Shown: positions 57,004-64,000 of the stretch, in pieces
Numbering within the stretch: position 1 is the first letter of the stretch
Layout of the letters: each line of letters opens with the position of its first letter
NCBI RefSeq assembly: GCF_016808335.1
Contig: NC_053148.1
Span: 48,438,930-48,502,929, forward strand
From: Panicum virgatum
Taxonomy: Eukaryota > Streptophyta > Magnoliopsida > Poales > Poaceae
Direction: 5' to 3'
Length of the DNA: 64,000 nt
Position numbers and translations under genes: made by a program
The notes under the pieces: model-generated
What the model was told of the DNA's origin: nothing
The model's input: only the letters and a program-made list of their open reading frames with translations
Databases searched by the model: none

Positions 57004-58370
57004 CAGGTGAAGATTCTGCGGTACGAAAAAAGGCCCCTGCGTCGCCCACCCCCGCACGGGCGACTCGGGCGGCGGCAAACCCTAGCCGCTGCCGCCGCCC
57101 CACACCACCCCTCCACCTCGCCGCTGCTGGGAAGCCCCGCACGGCCCTGGTGACGGCGGCGGCGAGGCCTTCCCATTGTTGGTCGCGAGCGTGCAGTGCG
57201 GGGTTGGTGCTCGCCGTCCAAGCTGCCCCCTGCCTCACCCCCTCCAGCTCTCCTTCTCCGGCAAGGTTTCTCGGCCGGGCGGTCGGGTCTGTGCTCCATG
57301 AGACCGGATCAGTGCTCCATGGGACCGGATCTGGCGCCCCCACCCCCCCCCCCCTTCGTCCCCGCACGCCGGTGCATGACCTTGGGTCGCCGCCATGGGT
57401 CGCGTGCTCGCTGGTGGCCCGGCGCCCGCAACTTTCTCCCTGCCCTCATTCTCCATCTTCAGCGCCCAAGCTTGGCCAGACGGCCTGATCTGGACCACAT
57501 GACGGTGGATCTGGTGGCTACACCGGTGCCGGCAGCGGCCGCCCCTGGGCCACAAGTCGAGGGCCCGTGCTGTCGGTGCACGCCTCCCATCGTCAATGGT
57601 GAATCCAGCTCCGCAGCGTGTGGCGGCGACCGGCGCTATCAGTGTGCGCCTCCCGTCGTCGCGGGCGAGTCCGTACGGCACCGCGGCGTGCGGCGGCGGC
57701 CGATGGTGCTATCGGTGGCTTCGTTTCTGCCAGATGAGACGGCCGGCATTGTGCCCACTGCTCGTGCGAGTTGTCCAGGGCTCAAGCAGTTGGATTCACG
57801 GCACTTGTTGTCTCGTCTTCGGGATCTCTTGCAAGGGTTCGGAGTGAAAACTCTGCTCAGTTTTGATTGGGCCAACGATGATTGACGCTATCTGGCTGTC
57901 TTTCCTTGTTGAAGGCATGTTGAAGAACCTCTTCTTGCATCCTCTCCATGGTCGGTCAGATTGCTGCTGTCACTCCTTGGCATAAGATTTGGGCGAAACC
58001 CCTGCCGAGCTCAAGCTTGGTTGACGATGATGGCGTTCTGGCGTCATTCTCCTCCCTGGAGGCATCGCCGTTGAATTTCTTGTGCCCGGGGTGATGTAGT
58101 CTCCTTGTCTACCTGCTGTATTTGTGGTTGTGCCACATCTTGCCCCTTGTGCTAGGGCTTTTGTTGTCTTTTCTTTTTTGTGGACAAGGCACAGTCTCGC
58201 CCTTACGCCTGGGCTGTTGTTGTTTGGTTTTAGTCCGGTGTACCAAATTAACTGAATGAAAGGGTTTTGCCTCGTTTTTTTCCTAAAAACATGGCTGTTG
58301 ATTCAATATCAATATATATTCAGGTGGGGATTTGCTCCCCCGTGACAGTTCGAAAATTTTTTGTTACAAC
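57004..58370 (+). repeat. GC-rich repeat-like segment with a 229-codon open frame
   Basis: 57196-57885 stays open for 229 codons but the product is Pro/Arg/Ala-rich without a domain I recognise. The downstream part (TGGACAAGGCACAGTCTCGC, then TTAACTGAATGAAAGGG and TTTTGCCTCG with a T run, and later GGTGGGGATTTGCTCCCCC) resembles 3' ends of retroposed LINE-like repeats in grass genomes. Origin is unproven; no reverse transcriptase motif is present. Confidence 0.3.
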
Positions 58371-59751
58371 TACGACTAATTTTGACTAATGCAGGTATGA
58401 TAAAACTACGAAGATAGACATGGACAGTCACGTGCATGCAAGTACTTGATCATGGAGCAATGTGGTGTGGCTATTCTACATTCTAGGTGTAGCTACACCT
58501 ACGAAATTACTGAATGAATTTTCAATAATAAATAATGCACGTAATTACTGAACACTATTTTACTGAACGTGATTCAGTAATATGACAACTCAGTTCAATA
58601 ATTTCTGATCAATTTGGTTATTAGTAATTTGACTGTCGGGTGCAAAATAACCGCTACACCTAGTTTGTAGAATAATACTATTACCGTGTGCGTGTCTAAT
58701 TGAAAGTAAGTGGGATCGGTGATAGATCAGCGAGGCGTGTGATTTGGACTGGAATTTAGTGGGATCCGTGCTTGATTCCAACGCCCTCGTGTCAGCGTCA
58801 ACGTACAACCAACCAACTACTACTAATCCCTGCAGCTGCTAATTAATTAAGTCAATCCAGCTTCTTTCTGGAAAGCGTGTGTGTCTGCATCTTGAAGTTT
58901 GTTCTAGGAAAATATATATACATCTTGAAGTTCAGCAACGACGAAGAGAAGCATGTTGGGAACAACAAAGACTATAGCTGAAACGATGAACAGGAAAGCT
59001 AAAGGTGAGTGAGTGACTGAACGGCACGATCGCATGGCCTGCTGGAGAAGAGAAGACAACAGCATCCAGGACGACGACAGGGACGGCACACTGCCCCCCA
59101 TGCAATCCGATGCGATCCAAGCAGGTGGAGGTCAAACCAGAATAGCTCCGATGATCGGCCGGCCACCCACCTGGCGGCTGGCGCCACTCTGATGCTGCTG
59201 GGTGTCTGAAGATCACACATGCCTGGTGCCTGCTGCACAGCATGACAAGGCCACGCTTGCTGTTGCTGATTGAGCCAGACCCATCGATCGTTACAACTAG
59301 CTGCAGCCTGCAGGTGTGTACGTGTATGTGCAGTGACGAGGTCAGAGATGCAAAGGATGCATCTGGAGTTCACGACCGGCCGGCCGTGATCTTGACGGTC
59401 GATCCAATGAACGAATTGTAGCTTGCAGGGCCAGTATCAGCTGGCCAAAACTACAAGAGACAATTGTACACCTGTCTTTCTCATCCACAAGCAAAACAAA
59501 CAAAGAAAGAAAGAAAACAGATCCAGAAGGCGCGTCATCCCACAGGAATTCAGAAGGAAATGAATCGTTGGTGGAAGGATCGAAAAAGGAGAGATGCATA
59601 ACGACGATGGGCCAGCCAGCTTTCACTTGCTTGGCTCGGCCCACGCCAGTGCGGAAGAAGCAGTTTTTGATTAATAGTTAGGGCAAGGGCAATATTGCTG
59701 TGTTGATACCAAATAAAGTAGCAATAGTTATTGCCTAGTACACAATATATA
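58371..59751. other. Intergenic DNA; nothing firm
   Basis: No gene or element end that I can support. Short antisense frames at 58904-59644 overlap each other and show no domain. Confidence 0.4.
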
Positions 59752-59945
59752 CTTCCTGTCCCAAAATAACTGTAGTTTTAGGAGTTAGGTACGGAAATTA
59801 AGGAGAGTTAAAAAAAAGTACAGAGTGCAAATAAAACAAGCAGAGATAGATGAGAGAGATAGAGTTGTATTGGAAAGCGAGAACTACATTTATTTTGGAA
59901 CAAATTTTGAATCTTAAAATTACATTTATTTTGGGACGGAGGGAG
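59752..59945. mobile_element. Stowaway MITE, 194 bp, TA duplication
   Basis: CTTCCTGTCCCAAAATAA at the left and, inverted at the right, CTCCCTCCGTCCCAAAATAA form the terminal repeat, flanked by TA on both sides (59750-59751, 59946-59947). Confidence 0.8.
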
Positions 59946-59947
59946 TA

Positions 59948-61130
59948 CATCTTAAGATAGGTCCCACCATATAGTAACACCAAGGGTTTCTTCTGGTGGT
60001 GGCGCGAGTGGAGAGGAGAGAAAGGATATGATGGGTAGAAGCGAGAGATTAAATGATTTTTTATTTTCGTGGTCCATCTTAAGCTTGAAATGAATTCTAA
60101 GAGATTCTTTCTCATGGTACTACTTCAATGGTTATGGTCACAGCACTGATTGCTTAATGTCACTTTTTTTGCACACATTAGAGCTGCCCTTACGGGGTAT
60201 GGGCTCTCCAGATAACAATACGTATATACTCCCTCTATTTTTTTTAATAGTCCTATTTTCAAAACTCAAACATTCACAAATGATAGTACTATTTGTTATT
60301 GATAAGGACCATAGCAATAAATAGCACCAGTAACAAAAAGTTTCTAACAAAGATATTGGAGGACTAGCAAGAAGCCTTGTGTTACACTAATTAGATGATA
60401 TAAGTAAGGTTGTTTTTCTTTGGTCTTTACCACGATGAGCACATACATATCAGTGTCAACTTAAACAGATTTTATAGTTCTTCAATCACACATTCAAATC
60501 AAAATTTAATTATACTATTATATTTATTTAACAAGAACTTCAAAACAAGATCGTACGTGAGTTTATTTTGCTCAAGTATTGAAGTTACTATTTCAAAAAA
60601 AATACTTCCACGTATGCCCTTGGACGAACAGTTCCTCCACTTCTCTCACCGTGACCTCACCCTTCTCCGCATCTCCGGCTTCTCCACGCTGCACACATCG
60701 GCCCCCACGAATGAGAAAGTAACCTTTACTTTTCTTAATAAAGGCACTGATCAGAAAACAAAAAATATTTTTTCTAAAAGTCGGATGAATTTTTATTTTA
60801 AGAAAATTAAGAGAGGACTCCAAATGTAGAAGCCTCTCCATTTGGATTTTACCACATATTTATATCCATACAGCAGCTCAGGATCACGCTGTCGTGCTCT
60901 TTTTTAACGCTAGCGTGTATGTGCCAACCGGAAGTTAACTGGTGCTCCTCTCGAACCAACTTCCCATCCCTTCACTCTCAGAACACAACTCGGTGGCCAT
61001 TCACAATGCAAGAACATATCAGCTGGCTTCATAGCATTGGGCATCAAAAGCAGACATGCACATTTAGAGTAAACAGATTTTACTCGGAACAAAGACAAAA
61101 GTGCTGCAGGCTGATTGCAGGATACATGCA
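59948..61130. other. Intergenic DNA with a Stowaway-like end
   Basis: ACTCCCTCTATTTTTTTTAA at about 60229 looks like a lone Stowaway terminus. A frame at 60410-60829 is open for 139 codons, but only a short GC-richer stretch (60610-60715) looks non-random and I do not recognise it. Confidence 0.35.
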
Positions 61131-61253
61131 GTTATGGCAGAATATAAGTCAAGGATGACACAAATAATACCATCATAGGGTCATACATAGTTTTAAACAA
61201 AAGACTAAATCGAAAAAGACTCCAGCAGCGTCTCCCTCTCCATACTAATGACC

Positions 61254-61254
<1 letters not shown>

Positions 61255-61285
<31 letters not shown>
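61255..61285. repeat. 31-base C run (G run on the eIF4A strand)
   Basis: An uninterrupted homopolymer 215-245 bp past the eIF4A stop codon. If the 3' UTR reaches that far, the mRNA would carry a poly-G stretch. Confidence 0.85.
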
Positions 61286-61499
61286 ACAGCAGCACATACC
61301 ACAAGGCCTAGGCAGCTACAAAAATTACCAAAACATGGCATAAGGAAAAATCACAAATTGTCCATGAGACCATGACCACGACTAGAAACGCCACCGACCA
61401 TATCACCCCCTCCCCACATGTGGCAATATTTCAACAAAAACAAGCCTTATCAGGTCCCCCTTACCGAATTTTTTGTTTTGCTGTTTTTCATCAACTTGA

Positions 61500-63577
61500 T
61501 CACAGAAGGTCAGCAACATTGGCAGGCAGCTCCTCAATCAGCACATTGTAGAACCTCTGGATGTCAAACAGCATCCGCTCGTCGTCACGAGTGACAAAGT
61601 TGATGGCAACACCCTTCCTACCGAAACGACCACTACGACCAATGCGATGCAGGTAGTTCTCTGGCTGGGTAGGGAGATCGTAGTTGATGACCAGGGACAC
61701 CTGCTGAACATCAATACCACGGGCAAGCAGGTCGGTGGTGATGAGCACACGGGATGAACCAGACCGGAACTCCCTCATGATGATGTCCCTAGTGTTCTGG
61801 TCCATATCACCATGAGTGGCAGAAACAGTATGGTCCCTGCTCCTCATCTTGTCAGTGAGCCAGTCCACCTTGCGGCGGGTGTTGACGAAGATGACACTCT
61901 GGGTGATGGCCAGGGTCTCATACAGATCACATAGTGTGTCCAGTTTCCAATCTTCCTTCTCCACATTCACATAGAACTGCTTGATACCCTCAAGGGTGAG
62001 CTCATCTCTCTTGACGAGGATTCTCACAGGCTTGTTCATGAACTTGCGGGTAATCTCAAGAGCCTCAGGGGGCATGGTAGCAGAGAAGACTCCAACCTGA
62101 ATCTTTGCTGGGAGAAGCTGGAAGATGTCATAAATCTGCATTTAACAAAAGACAGGATACCACACCATGATTTAGTGATTTTTGGATGAGACATAAATCA
62201 AGAAAGAAAATTAAGACACATTGTTTCAGTTTCAGTTAGAAGATCATAATCCTTTCAAAAAAAAAAAGTTAGAAGATCATAATCAGCACAAGGGAATAAA
62301 TATTTTTTATGCAACTGAGTTTGCACACGATTAGCCAACTGATGAAGCAGACCTTGTATAGCTTAGAACATCCAAAATAGTACTACCATTGCGATTGTAT
62401 AGCAAACTACACACAGTCAAAAGTAGCACACTAAATTTTGGCATCAATGAATATGGAAAAAATACTTCTTCCGTTTGCTATTTAGCTGGAATTATCTGGG
62501 TTGAACCAACTAATTGGATAATTGATATTTAGCTTGTGTTAGAAGAGGTTTAGCTGCACATTAGCTGATTCCGTTTGCCTCCACCATAGCTAGAATTAGC
62601 TAACTACCAATTAGCTGGTGGATCCAAACAGGCCCTAAGCAAATCAGTCATTAAAGATTGCCATGCATGCTTTAAGATAACAGAAAGTATAGACAACCAC
62701 AACCAAAATACAGCACATCATTGTAAAAACCTAGCAAAGAATACAACAAAATCAAGAATTGCAGAAGAAAGACATAGAGCAGAGCAAAGAGTTTACCTGA
62801 TCCTTGAAACCACGAGAAAGCATCTCATCTGCTTCATCCAGGACAAACATCTTGATGTGATCAGGTCGGAGAGACTGCCTACGCAACATGTCAAACACAC
62901 GACCAGGTGTCCCAACAACAACATGCACACCACTAGCAAGAATCCTTTGGTCCTCACGGACAGAGGTTCCTCCAACACATGCATGAACTTTCACACCAAG
63001 GTAGTCACCAAGCGCACGCATGACCTTCTCAATTTGCTGAGCAAGCTCACGGGTGGGGGCAAGGACTAAGGCCTGGCATTCAACCAGGCCGTAGTCAAGC
63101 TGCTGCAAGATCCCAGAACAGAAAGTTGCTGTCTTTCCTGTACCTGACTGTGCTTGCTGAATGACATCAAGGCCCTTGCAGAAAGGCACAATTCCTCTCT
63201 GCTGAATAGCAGAAGGCTTCTCAAAACCTACACAAACAAACAATGGCCTTGTAAGAGGAAAACCACTTGGGTTAGGGTAAACTGTAAACAACATAAAATA
63301 AAGCAGACCACATCCTACCATAAGCATAAATGCCTCTCAAAAGATTCTCTTGGAGGCCCATGTCATCAAAACTCTCAAACACTTCATCATAGGAAGTGAA
63401 GAATTCCTCAGTCTCACCAGTGCTCCTGGTAACATACAGAGGTAAGACTGGCAAGCACATCACAGATGATAAAACATAAGGTTAAAAAAAACTCCAAAGC
63501 ACTTACAGCAGCTCCTGCATTTTAGAATCGTAGTGCTTAGCATCAAACTGGGAACCCTCAGGTGCCATTCCCGACAT
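61500..63577 (-). CDS. EIF4A: Eukaryotic translation initiation factor 4A (DEAD-box RNA helicase)
   Basis: Four coding exons, right to left: 63507-63577, 63319-63425, 62797-63227, 61500-62135, sum 1245 nt, 414 residues, the usual eIF4A length. The protein unwinds 5' UTR structure as part of eIF4F. Motifs are all present: Q motif with [11 protein letters not shown] (61-71), Walker A AQSGTGKT (85-92), [16 protein letters not shown] (190-193), SAT (221-223), RGID and [10 protein letters not shown]. The start [16 protein letters not shown] is the typical plant N terminus. A TCTACAG acceptor at about 63581 shows an intron in the 5' UTR whose other end lies beyond the window. Nothing is broken; this looks like a functional gene. 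Confidence 0.96.
62466..62637. mobile_element. Tourist-like MITE in eIF4A intron 3
   Basis: The right end, read inverted, is GGGCCTGTTTGGATCCACC followed by AGCTAATTGG. The left end, TTCCGTTTGCTATTTAGCTGG, is an eroded match. The body has TTAGCTG/CAGCTAA pairs. It lies within the intron at 62136-62796. Confidence 0.6.
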
Positions 63578-63814
63578 GACTGTAGAAAACAAAATGGCAT
63601 GTTAGACACTAAAAGTACAGTACATGTGAACAATATGCAAGTGAATACAAAAATTGATGGAACATAATGAACCACAGTATAAAGCTTTTAAAAACTTTCC
63701 GAAAATCTATAGCAAAAACATGTCTTTTTAACATGGTACAATACAAGTGATGTCCTGAAATTCAGAACAGAATCAACATGAAAACAGCTGTACTCTAGAA
63801 AAGAGTAGGCATTA

Positions 63815-64000
63815 AGGGCCTGCTTGGTTGGATGCCAAAACGTGGGCATGCCAAAACGTGGTCATGCCAATCTTTTTACCAAAACAGATGTTTCCGGCTT
63901 GCCCAAATTTTGGCTGGGCAGATTCTGGTACCCAATCAATCCGGATATAAACAGAGAAGACACCCAAGCTTCAAAAATTCAGATAAAATGAATGCTCAAC
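63815..64000. mobile_element. Start of a Tourist-like MITE in the eIF4A 5' UTR intron
   Basis: GGGCCTGCTTGGTTGGATGCC preceded by TTAA (63812-63815) is a typical Tourist-type left end and target site. The right end is outside the window. The motif GCCAAAACGTGG is repeated twice at the start. Confidence 0.5.

Noticed and set aside
1..64000. CRISPR array, bacterial operon or viral replication module
   Set aside because: No repeat-spacer structure, no ribosome-binding-site-led gene strings and no viral genes; all signals are those of a plant nuclear genome.

Overview
The window is nuclear DNA of a grass, probably of the panicoid type. This is inferred from compact intron-rich genes with GC-rich 5' ends, dense Tourist-, Stowaway- and hAT-type MITEs, Ty3-type LTR elements, and plastid-derived rpl14 and rpoA pieces. 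No bacterial or viral gene organisation is visible. Exon boundaries below were placed by eye from GT/AG signals and reading-frame continuity. In four spliced models (GT14, HMA2, eIF4A, hAT transposase) the exon lengths sum to a multiple of three. In the fibrillarin copy they do not.

Layout. 1-9197: a minus-strand, apparently non-coding LTR retrotransposon (LARD-like) in tandem form, with one full LTR, one truncated LTR and two internal regions. 9198-11340: LTR-like repeat. 11560-12110: two MITEs ending next to an intronless PPR gene (12135-13583, +). 13600-17700: MITEs, one inside one copy of a local duplication and one nested in another. 17916-18464 (-): PADRE/DUF4228 protein. 19135-19400: hAT MITE with a perfect 8-bp target duplication. 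20007-23402 (-): fibrillarin gene split by a solo LTR. 24070-26914 (-): GT14-type glycosyltransferase. 29726-36934 (-): nine-exon HMA2-type Zn/Cd P1B-ATPase with a very long His/Cys-rich tail and a triple-LTR TRIM in an intron. 39465-41240: organelle-derived insertion. 41300-46700: MITEs, a SINE-like piece and a small hAT. 46718-49493: hAT element with an internally deleted transposase. 50408-56994: Mutator-like element carrying host gene pieces, with an Ac/Ds-like element in its left terminal repeat and a gag-only LTR retrotransposon in its cargo. 57000-61200: repeat-derived and plain intergenic DNA. 61500-63577 (-): eIF4A, with its 5' UTR intron running off the right edge.

How the parts relate. 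The host genes are functionally unrelated: RNA processing (PPR, fibrillarin), translation (eIF4A), Golgi glycosylation (GT14), metal transport (HMA2) and a probable membrane-anchored PADRE protein. They look like ordinary euchromatic genes separated by transposons. The more unusual content is in the transposons: layered insertions whose target duplications can be read directly, a gag-only element and an unrelated LTR that share an ACCGGTCTGACCGGTC-type motif, and an insertion that appears to have disabled a fibrillarin copy while leaving its methyltransferase exons and promoter motifs intact.
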